DNA from: Uranotaenia lowii
Taxonomy: Eukaryota; Arthropoda; Insecta; Diptera; Culicidae
Assembly: GCF_029784155.1 (NCBI RefSeq)
Contig: NC_073691.1
Location: 53,701,978 to 53,765,977, forward strand
Direction: 5' to 3'
Length of the DNA stretch: 64,000 bases
The position numbers were made by a program, and so were the translations under genes. Below, piece by piece: positions 23,531-35,865 of the stretch. Within the stretch, counting starts at the first letter, position 1. Each line of letters starts with the position of its first letter. The notes below the pieces were generated by a model, which saw nothing but the letters and a program-made list of their open reading frames with translations, did not search any database and had not been told where the DNA came from.

Positions 23531-24455
23531 TTACTTTTTTCTATGACAAATTTGTTCAAAAAATGCATGAATAAAAAAAATTAAAAAAAAATAGTTTTGT
23601 ACTTTTTAGATTATTCATTTTTAATTTCTTCTACATTTGTAGTTTGGAGTTTTAAAACGCAAGTTATTAAAATACGTACTTAAATCTTAGTTAAAGTTAG
23701 CTAAGTCTGTTCAATGAAGCTTTCAGTAACAAAATAAAAAAATAGTTTTCATGATGTTAATTTTTTTTCATGTTTGCTCAAGAGTCTGGTAGATTAAGGT
23801 TATTCGATTAGTGCATAGAAAACTTCAAAATTCAAAATTCTATGCTCATTTAAATAAGCTAAATATATCAAATTCTTCACTAAATTCAAAGATATCAAAC
23901 ATCGATGAAAATATTTCAAATTTTCAAAAGTGAAAGTAAGAGATGAAAATTCGGCGGTTCTTGCAAATCCCTTCCTAATTTAAGAATTAAGTTTGAAATT
24001 TCAAATAACTACAACGTTCAAAAGGTTAAACGATACACTGAGAACATATCACAAGTAATACCGATAGTTTTATTTGACTCCTCAAACCAATTATAAAACC
24101 AAAACATCATCTGCTCTAAAATTTTAAATAATACTTGGGATGGAATTCTCTGCATATTTTTTTTTGTGAAGATAACATGTTTCTTTGTCAGCAAATATTT
24201 TTCATTTTGATGATTTTGTCCAACATCAAAATCAAGGTTTTTCATAAGGCAAAACTGCCATAATGAACTCAAATTATCCTACACATTTTTTATTCTCATC
24301 TGAAAGATGTATTTTTTATGTTCGTGTGGTTCGTATCTGCGATCTTTTATATACTTCGTAGATATTACAATTTCCGTTTTATTTGTTAGATTGCTTCATT
24401 TCGTAATATTTGTGTATACTTTACGTTCGAAGACTTACAAAATTTCCTTAACCTA
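23531..24455. other. AT-rich DNA, no gene seen
   Basis: No supported feature. Confidence 0.5.
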
Positions 24456-24459
24456 CATA

Positions 24460-24540
24460 GATTTAAGGGTGGTGGGAATCAATCCCTGGACCTCAGGCTT
24501 AAACACCAGAAACGTTAGCTAAACGACCACTCCAAATTGT
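24460..24540 (-). mobile_element. tRNA-like SINE head, minus strand
   Basis: The minus strand reads a box A-like TGGTCGTTTAGCT (24522-24533 region), then a box B-like GGGATTGATTCCC (24474-24486) at tRNA-type spacing. It lacks a closed acceptor stem. Probably a SINE head or decayed tRNA copy; the body was not identified. Confidence 0.4.
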
Positions 24541-24544
24541 AAAT

Positions 24545-27049
24545 TGAATTTGCTATCAAAATGATAAGTGTGGGATCATTTACGATTTGAACGCCACAGC
24601 AGAATAATATTTTTGATATTTTTATCTTGAATGTTAAACTTATTCACGAGCTGAATCTGAACTTGAATTTGGAATATTGGTGTTGAACCTGCATTCAATA
24701 TTTGAATTTTGAATCTTTTTCCGAATTTCAATACAATATCTGAATTTGTATTCCAAAAAAGAATTTTAAATATGAGCCAAGATGTGAAATCTCCCCTATC
24801 ATTAATTTGCAATTTAAATTTTCGAAGGTTTGGTTTACAATCTGGATTTGTAATTCAAATTTTTTTTCAATCTAACTTGTGGAACTGAATTTTAATATAA
24901 ATTTCAAATAATGAATCTGGTAATGCGCTTTTAGTAAAGGATCGACATTTAGAAGCTATGATGTTTAAATTCTGCATAAAAATTAAATTCAACAACTTTC
25001 AATTTTGACGTTCTCGAAATAAAATCTTAGGATGGTTTCAAAATTTTGTTTTCTTTTAGAGAAATAGTTATTGAAAATGCAAATGGGTTCGAAAAGCATG
25101 GATAAAATTTTGTATGAAATGCAAACCAAATTTTAACCAGGAGTTCAAAACAACATTTTACTTTTCATTTCAAATGATGATTAAAATTGAAATTCAAAAT
25201 CCTAACTAAAATACCATTTTGAGTTCGATGACATGAAACCTGAATTTCAATCAAAAATGAGAAAATTTAGAAAAACTGCGGCAGGAATTTTAACTTGAGA
25301 TTAGTTTTTGAGGTTTTGGACTCAGTTCTGAGCAATGATTGTTACTCTTGAACAACCATACTTAGTCATGTAAATGAATAAGATAGAAATTAAAAAATAT
25401 CTTCTAGCTTGTTTATGCACCCCTTTTTGATCTGAACTAAAAAAAAACGAAAATTCATTCTAATATGTCTCAAGAAATAGAAAACTTGAAATCTAGAATT
25501 AATAACCACAAACAAAGCTTAATTTGCAGAACAGAAATCCATATTTTTTAAACCAATTTAAACATTTTCGTTAAATTTATTATCTGAATCATAAGCTTGG
25601 CAAAAGATCAGAGAAAACAAACAAACTTTTAAATCCAAACTTCATACACATTATCAATTAGATGAAAATATAAGTACAACTTCACAATTCAAATAACAAT
25701 GATGAACTATGGATAGTAATCCCCATAAAAATATTTTTTCTTTATTTCTGATTACTCGATTAGGAGTAAGAATAAAAATCTTAAAATAAAAAAACAATTC
25801 TAGAACAACAATTCAGAATTAAGAGTTCATTCGATACTTAAAGGTTCATACATAAAAATAATTATTATTATTCAACAAGTACTTATTATTTTAAAGAATA
25901 ATTGGACTTTGAATTATAAGTCTATCAAATATTGAACCAAGTTTAAGTTTTCAAATGACACTCTGAGTATGAAATGCCAAATTTTATGATCATTTTTTTG
26001 AATCGTGGAAGAAAATTGCAAATATTTGATAAAAAAATGACAAAAAAGACATTCAGAAGTCCAATAAGGTACATCGTTCAGCATTTTAAACCGCTTTTTT
26101 GGTTCCTTCTGAAGTTAGGAAGTTTATCCGAATCGATGTTTAACGGCAAGAAATCATTTTCATGGAAACCTCTGTCTTTCAAGTCTTGAAATATTTAAAT
26201 ATCTGCATACCCCGTTCGAGTTTGGAAACACGTCCGTTCATTTTGTGATGCCAAACTCGAACGGTTTTTTAGTCACATTGTTTTCAATTTTTTTTAGCTG
26301 AATCAAAATAAATGGAAAACTTCATATTAGCATTAATTTTTTTTTATTCTTACTTGATGATTAAATTTAATTTGATAGAAAGATAAATATCTATATTATT
26401 AATTCTATTATATCAATTCATCTTTTATTATTCAAATTCCATCAGCTATCAGGTGAAAAAAGTTACTTTTTTAAAGAATAAACACAATAATAACTTCAAA
26501 CATTTATAAAACAACATATCCAATTCATCATTGACAACTTCTTCTGTCCAAGTAAAGGTTAGGAAATGGGTGATTTCTGGAATGATCTAAAAGAAACTGA
26601 TGAAAGTTAAAATAATGAATTTCGGAATAGCCGTAAATTGAAATATTGGGTCCTAATCAAAAAGTGAAACTATGATTTTCGATTATGAGAAACTTATAAA
26701 AATTTTGATTGAAAAATATAAAAAAGTTTGGCCATTAAAATAATTAAATTTATGTGAAACTTTTGAGGAAAATTGAGCAAGTATAAATATACTCATGAAA
26801 GGTTTTATGAAAACCCAAAATTCGAATCAAAATCTGCTAATTAATTTAGATAAACAAAACAAGAAGTTTTTTTTCTTGATTTTTGATAAGCAGGTTTTGA
26901 TAAAATTTGCTCGGATATTGTTCGGATTTTGGACGACAATTTTGAAATAAAATGCCTGAATTTTTAATTTTTTCCGCCGAAACGAAAATTGCTTGCGATC
27001 TTGAAGAATCTAGATAATTGATTTGAAGCCTTTATTTTTTAATTTTTGA
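24545..27049. other. AT-rich DNA with a degenerate GAATTTGAA-type tract
   Basis: 24600-25300 is dominated by loosely repeated phrases like GAATTTGAATCT and CAATATTTGAATTTT, a decayed short-period repeat. 26190-26260 has an inverted CCGTTCGAGTTTGG / CCAAACTCGAACGG pair (26211-26224 and 26251-26264), a 14-bp-arm hairpin. No gene. Confidence 0.45.
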
Positions 27050-28170
27050 AGTTTTGTCTGAATTGTGATTTTTTTAAATGATTTTCAATTATTTTCAAAG
27101 TGATTCCAAAAACAAAAGCTGTTAGACAAAACCCTTATTGCATATTTGGACTCATGGCACTCAAATTAAGCAAAACAAGCTTTTAAATTCTCTGCACCTA
27201 GGAAAAATGTGAAATTTGAGGCCTTGAGCAAGGTTGCCGAAAAAAATTCTGTGTTTTTGACAAACAAATATCTCGAATTCTGTGATTTGAACTTGAAACT
27301 CTGTGACGGTTTTCTGTGAAGCTATATTTTTCAAGTTATTTGGGCAATCATGTAAAACATCATCAAATTGGAAACTTCTAACAGTTCAATAGAAAAAAAA
27401 TCAATTCATTTTGCCTTGTTTTCAAATTTTCATCAATAAGAGTCAGAAATAAAAAGCCGAAAGAGACATAAAAATTAATAATTTTGGAAATCTCAACAAT
27501 ATTTTAAAAATCTGTGAATTCAGATAAAATTTCAAAAACTCTGTGATCTGTGACACAGATTCTGTGACGAAATTTTGCTCAAAATTTTGTGATTATACAG
27601 ATTATTCTGTGATTTTCGCAACCTTGGCCTTGAGTAGTTTATCGAAACGATTTTGAATGTGGAATGAAGGATTCAAAAGAATTAGAAACACGAAATGCAA
27701 TCGAGGCTGAAATGGGTTTCTTGAGAAGTATTTCATACCAGCATAAAATTTGAGATGACTTTCACCCTTTTTATATAATCAAACTGATGTGTTATTAAGT
27801 CATCGATACTGGGTTTTTGTCTTTATTTTACTTAATCTTTTGACTATAGTGAGTGTTCAATAACTGTCACATGGTTACCAACTTGTGATACTTAGAACTT
27901 ATACTATACTTTGAATGAATTTTGAAGTTCAAATGGTTGGTTTCAAATTTTAGTTGCACTTCTTGGTAAAAACCCATTCCAAACACGAGTTAAGGTTTTT
28001 GTGTATCAAGATTTGAGTTTCAATACAAAAGGATAACTGAATTACAAATCGAAGTCTACAATTGATTAGATTAGTGAACAGTCGTAAAATGAAATATCTC
28101 AGGCCTAGAGAGTGATTTAAGATAAAATTCCGCCGGAAGCGCGCCAATTTTCTGACATGTTTGTTAACAC
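27050..28170 (+). mobile_element. hAT-family copy (as 11051-13181), first part, interrupted
   Basis: This aligns with 12290-13045. Shared blocks are GATAATTGATTTGAA, AACAAAAGCTG, the GGCACTCAAATTA block, AGTTTATCGAAACG, GAAATGGGTTTC, ATTTCATACCAGCATAA and AATTCCGCCGGAAGCG. It is interrupted by a MITE at 27229-27626 and then breaks off at about 28170, with the family sequence resuming at 30087. No protein coding. Confidence 0.65.
27229..27626. mobile_element. hAT-type MITE (CAAGGTTGCCGA ends)
   Basis: The terminal inverted repeats are CAAGGTTGCCGAAAA and CAAGGTTGCGAAAATC (reverse complement of the right end). An exact 8-bp target duplication GCCTTGAG flanks it (27221-27228 and 27627-27634). 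The interior carries many CTGTGA and CTGTGACACAG motifs, which are probable subterminal binding repeats. At 398 bp it encodes nothing. Relatives are at 48565-48915 and 62972-63111. Confidence 0.88.
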
Positions 28171-30086
28171 TTTGTCGTGGTCTTCTTATCCGGGTATTTC
28201 GTAGGAATACCGTAGATAAGCAAATGCACCAAAAAGACGATTAATCTTCAATAACGTACCAAATGATCTCACCCAAAGAATAAGTTATTAGCACTTATTG
28301 CGTACCTTAACTTCAAGCACTTAAGCGCCAACAATTTAAAAGAAATTTATGTGCAGAAGTCGCTGTGAATCCCGGACTCGATCTCAGGGGAGGTTTCTTA
28401 CTAGAGATGTACCGAATAGTGGTATTCGGCGAACGGCCGAATACCGAATATGGACCTTTCCAACTATTCGGCCAAACGAATATTCGGCCGAATATTCCAT
28501 TGAGTTTTAATGAAAAAAAACTTAGCGATTATTTCAATGCTCTCTATTTCTTCCATATAAATGCCCCTTATGGTTTTAGTCGATTATTTTCAAACAGGTG
28601 ATATTATCGGATGATGTATTCAAGATATTTTTTAAGTAGGGGTCTTTCTGATTTTAAAAATGTCACCAATAACCGGAAAGACATTAGATGACTATTCCCT
28701 TCTAGGGCGTTTATAACCAAAGAGATAGCGTTTCTATGAAATCTGGGACAAAACTTGTCGAAACAGGTGTAAAACTATTCGAAATTGCTTCTTCGATTTC
28801 GAACTAGACGAAGGTCGAATTTGAGCAAGATACCTTCAAAATAGTTGTTGAAAAGAAAAATGATCTTTAACCAAGCATACCATACTTTCAACCACACGAT
28901 TTTTGTACAAAAAAAAAATTATTTTTATTTCGTAATTTGGAAAAAAAAATCGTAATGAAACACAAAATCTGAAAGGATAAATTTGAATTTTTTATTTGAT
29001 TTATTTAGCAAATAATCTTAACAAACCCGAGCGAAATTCGGGAAGCTTTAAACAACATCTAGACATCTCGGCCAGATTGGACCTATCTGGCATGTTTACT
29101 GGATTTATAGGCAGGCATGAAGATATCAAGAAAATCTGGAATGAACTATAATCATGGTTTAAAGCGATACTTGTCTCTTGTACGATCAACAGTGAAAGAT
29201 ACGTGGATACACCTTAGATGTTTTGCTGAAACCATAAGTTTTGTGTAGCTTTTACAACATTACTTTTGGAAATTTTTATAAATTATCCAAAATCATTTGA
29301 AAATTCTGAAAGTCTGTAGTAGATATTCGGCCTATTCGGCCTATTCGGCCGAATACTTAGCTCAACTATTCGGTGAGCCGAATATTCGGCTTAACGGTTT
29401 TTTTGAGGTATTCGGCGCCGAATATTCGGCCGACCGAATATTCGGTACATCTCTATTTCTTACCAAATCGGAACAGAAGAAATATCGCGATAAATATTAT
29501 TTGTATTTGCCTATGTTTACGAAATAACCCACAAATGAATTTCCTATACCGCCGCTAAAGTAAAATATATCCAGAAACAGTCCAATTGAAAAACTTACCG
29601 GCAAATCGAATTCCTTCCGCATACAGGCACTTCCGGCTAAGTTTCCACGGATCGGGGTCGATAGCAGTTCCGTTTCCGGTATTCGGGATTTCTTGATTCC
29701 AACGAATGTTCGTGCTAAATAATTCCGGAATCACGAGACCAACAATACAACCGCCAAAATGGTGAATTTTTCCGATATCACGATCCGATTTCTCAAAATC
29801 TGAACTTCTTGATAGCAAAACCAAAATCCATAAGAAGGTATATTCTCCCTTCTTCCTTCCAGGTAAACTTCGCCGCCATTTTCCCTTAGAAAAACCGCCA
29901 TCAGTAACCTAAGCGGCAGACTAAATAACGATAAGTTATTTTATCGCCTTTGGAGGGTTTTCAATTATACCGAAAGTTTTCCATATTTTTCGTTTTCTGG
30001 ATATTTTTTACACGGAGTCCTATGCGTGTATATTCCTTCCATGAGGGATTATTTCGTGAACAACTTATTTCGTGAACCGCTACAAC
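28171..30086. mobile_element. Insertion of unclear class that splits the 27050-30219 hAT copy
   Basis: The boundaries are deduced from the uninterrupted relative at 13045-13060: family sequence stops after GTTAACAC (28170) and resumes at TATTTTTAAACACC (30087). The insert has no recognisable inverted ends. It contains a younger hAT element (28402-29455) and a GC-richer part (29560-29960). On the minus strand that part shows two ATGGCGG starts, an AAAATGGCGGC motif like a YY1/Pho site and a GGTAAGT splice-donor-like site at 29600. No frame across it reads as a known protein, so I call no gene. Confidence 0.4.
28402..29455. mobile_element. Non-autonomous hAT element with TTCGGCC palindromes
   Basis: The termini TAGAGATGTACCGAATA and, reversed, TAGAGATGTACCGAATATTC are flanked by an exact 8-bp target duplication TTTCTTAC (28394-28401 and 29456-29463). 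The first and last 120-150 bp are packed with copies of ATTCGGCC and its complement. At least a dozen occur, in both orientations, and they probably include transposase binding sites and strong hairpins. The middle is AT-rich without a transposase. Confidence 0.88.
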
Positions 30087-30219
30087 TTATTTTTAAACAC
30101 CCTTTGGGATCAAGTGATTTCCCGGTATATTCATTTTTTTATACTGAGAATTTGAATTGAAAAAATCTCCATGGGAGGGGGGTTGAACCCCTAAACCCCT
30201 CCCCGTTCGCATGGCCTTG
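30087..30219 (+). mobile_element. hAT-family copy, terminal part
   Basis: This resumes the family sequence (GGGATCAAGTGATTTCCCGG, then CCATGGGAGGGGGGTTGAAC, CCCTAAACCCCTCCCC) and ends GTTCGCATGGCCTTG. That corresponds to the terminus of 11051-13181 and, reversed, to the family start CAAGGCC.TGCGAAC. Confidence 0.65.
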
Positions 30220-31769
30220 ATGATCAATAAATATTAATCAGTCAATTTCTTTACTTCGACTGAGGTCATTCATTCGACACGAGCATGTGAATTCATTTTC
30301 TATCTCATATTCTTATCCGTTGTATTTTTATTTAAATTTCTGGTAAACATGTGCTTCCTGTAATAATTGACCCTTTTCAATGTTCTGTCACGCCGGTCCT
30401 TGCTGATATTACATTTGTATTAAAAAAAAAGTTTTTTTTTTCAAAACTTAATTTTTATTGAAACTTATCCTAATTTTTTAATTTAATGACAGATGGCATT
30501 TCGGTGAAGTATACATTCTAACAGGAAGAAAATCAAATGAAAGTATCGAAAATTATAGACGAATAGATTGAAAATGAGACAAAAGCGTGTTTTAAGATAA
30601 CTTCTTGCCGTAGAAGACCATTTGTACCACATCGTATCATTGTCTAGATGAAGCAAAATCGATAGGCTGACTTTGCATTGATCTTTTTAATTTATTTATT
30701 TGATCATAAGGATTTTAACACCAGGATGTCATTCATCCCTGATTTCCATCATGATAGACCATCAGATTTGACGAGGCGCATCTTTCAAAGATATAATTTC
30801 ATACACATTTTACCTAAAATCTTGACTGGCAGTAGGAAAAAGCTAAACATATAGTTCCAAATAGCCTGATTTTGGCTTTATTAGAGTCCAGGTGATGTTA
30901 TAGGATGCGCTTTAGCATTTTATGAAGATTAATGCTATAGTCCTAGCGGAATTTTGCTGACCACATCAAAGCTAAAATTGTTACTTGGGCCATTTTCATC
31001 CACATTTGTACATTTTGGACACTACTTAAAAAAATGAAATAACTCTCAACATATTAAACCAATTTGTCACAGAAACACTGATCCAAATGAACGTATTTAT
31101 CAGGAAAAGAACCATGAAATTCGCTGGTGTTAGTTTACACATGACAAATTTGTGGAATGTAGTTTGTTTGTCATTATGACACTGAATTTAGACGATTTTT
31201 AGAATTAAAAAGAATATTTATGAAACGCAATTTACAAAGAAAATTAAGAAATGATTTGCCGCCTATCATGTGTAAAAATTTGAAAACGAGATCTCTGATG
31301 CTTAGCAAGATATTTCAAAAACAGACAGTCTTCATTTTAGCCCGTTAGACACCCCGCACGACAGTATGTTTAAATAAAAAATCATGAACATAGGTAGCCC
31401 CACATTGTGTGGTCCATAATTTCCTAAACCGATGGACACTTCTCGAGTAATTTCAATCCTAGAAAACCTGAATATGATCAGAAGTTTGCAGTTCAAGTTT
31501 GTTATAAAAAAAAACAAATTATTTTGAAACACAGTTAACACAATATCAGTCTGTTGGTTTTTATGTGAGTAAGCTTACTAGGATCATCATTTATTTAACT
31601 GAAAATCAGATACACGATTAACTTCAAGAGACTTTTAGAGCATCTTTTATGCTCTCAATCAGTGCATTGTGTCGTTAAATACTCCTAAGATTACTCAAAA
31701 AACGAGGAGTTCTTTGAAAATGTACACTTCTGGCTAATGTATTAGATTTCAAAACTTTCGCTAGCATTT
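30220..31769. other. AT-rich DNA, no gene seen
   Basis: A terminus like that of 13904-17217 (ATTGTTACTTGGG) occurs near 30974-30988, suggesting a remnant of that family, but I could not find its partner end. No coding evidence. Confidence 0.4.
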
Positions 31770-33060
31770 TTTTTCACCATCAGCTGCATCCTTGGAACTG
31801 TTCTATTTATAGCATCGGTCTCATAGAGCCAACAATTTACCAATCGGAGGCAACGATCAGTGCAGCTAGTGCTGGAATTTACCTACTCTATTGTTTGCAC
31901 ATCGAACCGTTCGCGAGCGGTCAGCCATTTGCCCCGCCCTCTTTTTCCAGACAACTCGTTCCGTTCTTCAAACCCCCTGGAGCGAACTTAAGCTAGGCCG
32001 ACCGGCCAGCACCATCATCGTCATCATCCATCGGCGGACGGCAGCCCAGCATTCAGCCTAGGAATGCATCCAGAACATCCATCGATGATGCATGTTCATC
32101 AAATCAACCATTCCTCTCAATCCCTCGTCGTTCGCCTCTTTTGTTTTGCAATCATTGTGCTATTTCAACTAGAATACGCGAACGTCGATGAGCCGTGATG
32201 CTCGTGAGTTATCCACCCACTCTTCTTCTCTACCCATAGTCCGTAGCTGGTTTATGATTCAGCGACGGATTCTTCAACGAACGGAGGTATTCCAATCAAC
32301 CAACCACACACCGCAACATGCACAACACACGCCGTGCAGTAGCCAACCTCACAGACAGCCCCCGGCAACTCCAATGGATGGTTCCAGTTTATCCGGCTTG
32401 AAGGACCAATGGACTAACTCGACCGGTGTGTCCGGTGCCTCTTTTCCCGTTCTTCCGGCTAAAAGTTTTTCGCATCGGGGACAGTTTTGTTGCATTCACT
32501 AACTATCCACAGATCTATCTCTACATCTGGAAACGGCTTCCGTATTCTGGATTTGAAACCACGCGGACCCATTCGTACACCCAGAGTCTCAATTTGTTGA
32601 CCAGCACATTCGTAAGTTCATCTCAAGTTGACTCTCAACTAATCAATCATCGATAACGAGATGATTTGGGTGCATGTTAGCACCCCGCTATAGTAACTAG
32701 TAGGGAGAAGCTTAATAGAACCGCAACTAGCCCGACTAGCCACCACCTGAAGCTCGTCTCAGCCTCACCTCGGCTGCACCTAAACAGAAACACAAACCGA
32801 CCACAACGACGTCGGCTCCGATTCCGAGTGAGCATTCCGGAATCGACTGGCGGCCGAGCGGTGAGAATTAGCACGCACGCACCGCACGAGCCTTCCTTCT
32901 TGCTGCATACTAGAATGTAGTTTTTAATTGCTTGTGAATATCGTGCCTCGATGACGACGACTCGTAGACGATGACTGCGAAGTGAACAGCAGTAGGCCAA
33001 CAATGGGCTTTTAACCGAACGAAAACAAAACAGATGGTTGTTGATTTTTTTCACCCAGCT
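31770..33060. other. GC-richer block, possible host promoter or first-exon region
   Basis: GC rises sharply from about 31900 to 33000 against an AT-rich background, with no copies elsewhere in the window. A TATTTATA motif lies at 31805-31812 and an insect-initiator-like TCAGT near 31857, but they are about 50 bp apart, too far to form one promoter. A GTGAGT splice-donor-like site lies at about 32203. Several short open frames exist on both strands; none matches a family I know. Unmasked host sequence is the best guess. Confidence 0.35.
32064..32198 (+). CDS. Possible 44-aa peptide with a signal-like hydrophobic segment
   Basis: I do not recognise this. It reads 44 codons from ATG to TGA and starts MHPEHPSMMHVHQ. 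Residues 21-35 (LVVRLFCFAIIVLFQ) form a hydrophobic core followed by a polar YANVDEP end, the layout of an N-terminal signal peptide. The His-rich start before the core is unusual. It lies in the GC-richer block, and a GTGAGT donor-like site follows the stop codon by a few bases, so a spliced reading that avoids the stop would need another donor. It could be a secreted-protein first exon or chance; there is no neighbouring evidence to choose. Confidence 0.15.
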   Translation: MHPEHPSMMHVHQINHSSQSLVVRLFCFAIIVLFQLEYANVDEP

Positions 33061-33607
33061 TTTATGTTTAGAGTTGAAACTAGAATAGAAGTAGGTAGTC
33101 CTACTAGCACAGCTTTGATAGCATTCGGAACTGGATAAATTGTTTAGAAGCGCAGGGTTGAAGTGGTAGTTTTTTGAAGATCAATAAACGGAAATAGACA
33201 GTTTTAATATGGTTACGGAATCAAACGTTCGGAATCAAGAATGTGTAAAAACTTAAAATGGTAAATTTTCAACTTCGGTAGTATGCCTTAACAACTTATC
33301 TTGAAAGAATTTTTATAGTTTGTATAAATTATCGAACGTTCAGTTAAACAAATGTCAGATCGAATGTACTTTCCTCTTTTTTCGGTAATTATTGCGATCA
33401 TACACATATAAAATGGAGGCTATTTTTTGTGACATAAAAAACTTAGAAACGGGTGGTCAGGAAAACGTGATTTTTTTACCATTAGAATAATTAGTTGGGG
33501 ATGATTTTTGTAATTAAGCTTCATTCATTAAGAAATCGAACAGTTACAAATGCGTGTGTCTAAAAATCATTTGTGTGATCGATTTTCTTTCTATGAAGAA
33601 AACGAAC
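33061..33607. other. AT-rich DNA, no gene seen
   Basis: No supported feature. Confidence 0.45.
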
Positions 33608-33613
33608 TTATTC

Positions 33614-35860
33614 TGGAACGGGTACCTATTTTGGACCACCTTGCTGCTTTTTTCCAATTTTTCTCTCATAAATCATGTAAACCATGAAAATTTTGATCAA
33701 ATATAGTTAAAGCTACTTCTTATGATTCTAATCATATATAAGATTCCATTTAAAAAAGCTGATAAGGCGTAGAAAATTGAAAATAAAGTTTTGATTTTTC
33801 ACGGTTGTGCCAAATCAAGCCCTTTTCAGGAGGCATGTTATTATTGGAGTCAACTTTCAAAAAGGTTTCCGCCTAGCTGTGATGAATTTAACAACTACAA
33901 ACATATTCACAGCTATGATGAAACACTTGAAAACTAATTTGCAAGCCCGAAGAACCAAAAAAACTTATTTTGATAGCAATTTGACCCATGTCGAAAATAG
34001 GTCCGGCTTCATTCCTTAAGGTCTTGTTTTGGACCATCCAATATAACCTAAGAATTGAACTTGCTGTTGAATGTTCATGAACGTAATAAAACGATGTACG
34101 GCGATATTATATTAGTTATTGAGCGTTGCTTAAACGTCTATCTAATAATCTACATTTATGGAAACTGTTTGATAAGCAGTTGTCTAATGCTACCGCTTAA
34201 ACAAGCTTAAAAACATGCACCTTTATTTTCTTTAGTAATTTATTTCTAATGCTTCATGAGAAATTACTGACAGTTTGGTCAAAAAGTTTCAACGAGATAC
34301 AGGGTTGATTTTCGAGAAAAAAAAATTTGGTTATAGTGAACCTACATGTAATGCTGCTTCATTACTTGATTAGGTGGAAGAGACGAAATATAAGCCCGTC
34401 TAACGTAGGGGTTGAGAAAAAAACGACAAAAAATCGCAAATATGTGACAGATTTCAATATTCGTAACAGTAGAAATATCTCGGTTCATAGTAGAACAATT
34501 TTAACAAATGAGGCCCTCAGAGCCAAAGGGCATGAGTCACAAAATAGTCGATTTTGAGTAATTGATGCCAAACAATTCTTCATATTTCAAAATATATCTG
34601 GTGATTTTTTCAGATTTTTCGCATTTTATTTACATACGTTTACGTTCGAGAGCAAAATACAAATTTTCGAAAAATATAAGGAAAATGGCCAAACGCAACA
34701 ACTTAAAAGCGTGTTTTCTCGAAATAAACTTTTATGCACTTACATATACCCCTTTGGCTCCAAGGGCCTCAAACAATATATTCAACCAAAGCTATGAGAT
34801 AGTCTTAACATAATTCCAAACTTAGAAAAAAATTGTTGAATTGTGTAAAAATTGCAAGCGAAAAAGTACTAAAAATCTAGTTTTTCAACCCCTGAGGATA
34901 TACAATTTATGAAAAAAAAAAACTGTTGAAGAATTTACTCCAACAATATTTTTTTCGTAGAACAAAAGTGGTTTCAAAGATAAAACTGAACTTTTTTGAA
35001 TTCAAAGCGAAAAAAAATCTGGCTTTTAGATATATAAAAAGATAGCATAATTATCGTATATTTTATTCTTTTTTTATCTATGTATTCTACAGAACTGAAG
35101 CCAAACTAAATCCACTGAGATATTAGAAGTCGAAATTCATCAATTGATGTTGCGGAGTTGATGATGTCAGACTTATCATTGGGTCGCCTGAAGGAGATTT
35201 GTGTTGATTGATTCTAAATTGATCCTTACGATAACTCATATGGTCAGTATTAAACACTGCAGAAAAAATTTCGTTGAGATTGCAAGGTGCTGTCGGAATT
35301 TTCAATACATTTGATACACACTACATAACTGGGGATTTTTTTTTTGTTTTTACTCTATGTTTATCGAATATTACTGTTTAAAATCATAAGAAGTTGTTAA
35401 AAAACAGATGGTTGTAATAGAAAGTATTTAATAAACAAGTGTACCTAAATATAGGCTGAAGAAAATTTTTAAGAAAGTTAGTTCAGGAATGAATTAAAGT
35501 GAATAAACAAAACTCGACTACAAGAATAAGAAAGGTAAAGATTCACTGAATTATTGTTATAATTTCGCATCAATCGCTGTCGTAAGTAAAGCGAGATTTA
35601 GAAAAAAAAAACTGATTCAGATTAAGGGTGTTCCAAAATAGGTGCAGAGGGTGCTCCAAAATAGAAACCTGGTGGTTCAAAATACCGACCAGAGAAATGA
35701 TCGAAGAAACGAGTTTTTAGGCTTAAATCTTTTTACATTACAGCAAAAAGTGATCTTCGTTATGAACGAATAAAGCAGTCAAAAATTGTAACATGTACTT
35801 TTATTTTTCAGAAAATAGCATAGCCACTTCCCAAAGCGGTCCAAAATAGGTCCGTTACCC
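33614..35860. mobile_element. Inverted-repeat element with CCTATTTTGGACC ends
   Basis: Left GGAACGGGTACCTATTTTGG (33615-33634) and right GGTCCAAAATAGGTCCGTTA (35838-35857) are imperfect inverted repeats. TATTC flanks both sides (33609-33613 and 35861-35865), a possible 5-bp duplication. Further copies of the CCAAAATAGG motif lie at 35630-35690 as subterminal repeats, and TTTTGGACC occurs again near 34027. No transposase is readable; the small frames inside are not protein-like. Confidence 0.5.
34509..34771. mobile_element. Possible 263-bp MITE nested in 33614-35860
   Basis: TGAGGCCCTCAGAGCCAAAG at 34509 and, reversed, TGAGGCCCTTGGAGCCAAAG ending at 34771 are inverted repeats of about 23 bp with two mismatches. 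The flanks share only AACAA (34503-34507 and 34772-34776, approximately). Size and structure fit a MITE, but the target duplication is weak. Confidence 0.5.
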
Positions 35861-35865
35861 TATTC

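Noticed and set aside
29555..29824. A 90-codon minus-strand frame across the GC-richer island
   Set aside because: It runs through the donor-like site into AT-rich sequence and starts from TTG. The ATGGCGG starts are in other frames that stop early, so no consistent exon can be drawn.
31805..31861. TATA box plus initiator promoter
   Set aside because: TATTTATA and TCAGT are about 50 bp apart rather than about 30, so they do not form a standard core promoter.
32677..33054. A 125-codon minus-strand frame with a hydrophobic C-terminal end
   Set aside because: No ATG context or family match; residue use is random-looking and rich in Arg/Ser from GC-rich noncoding DNA.
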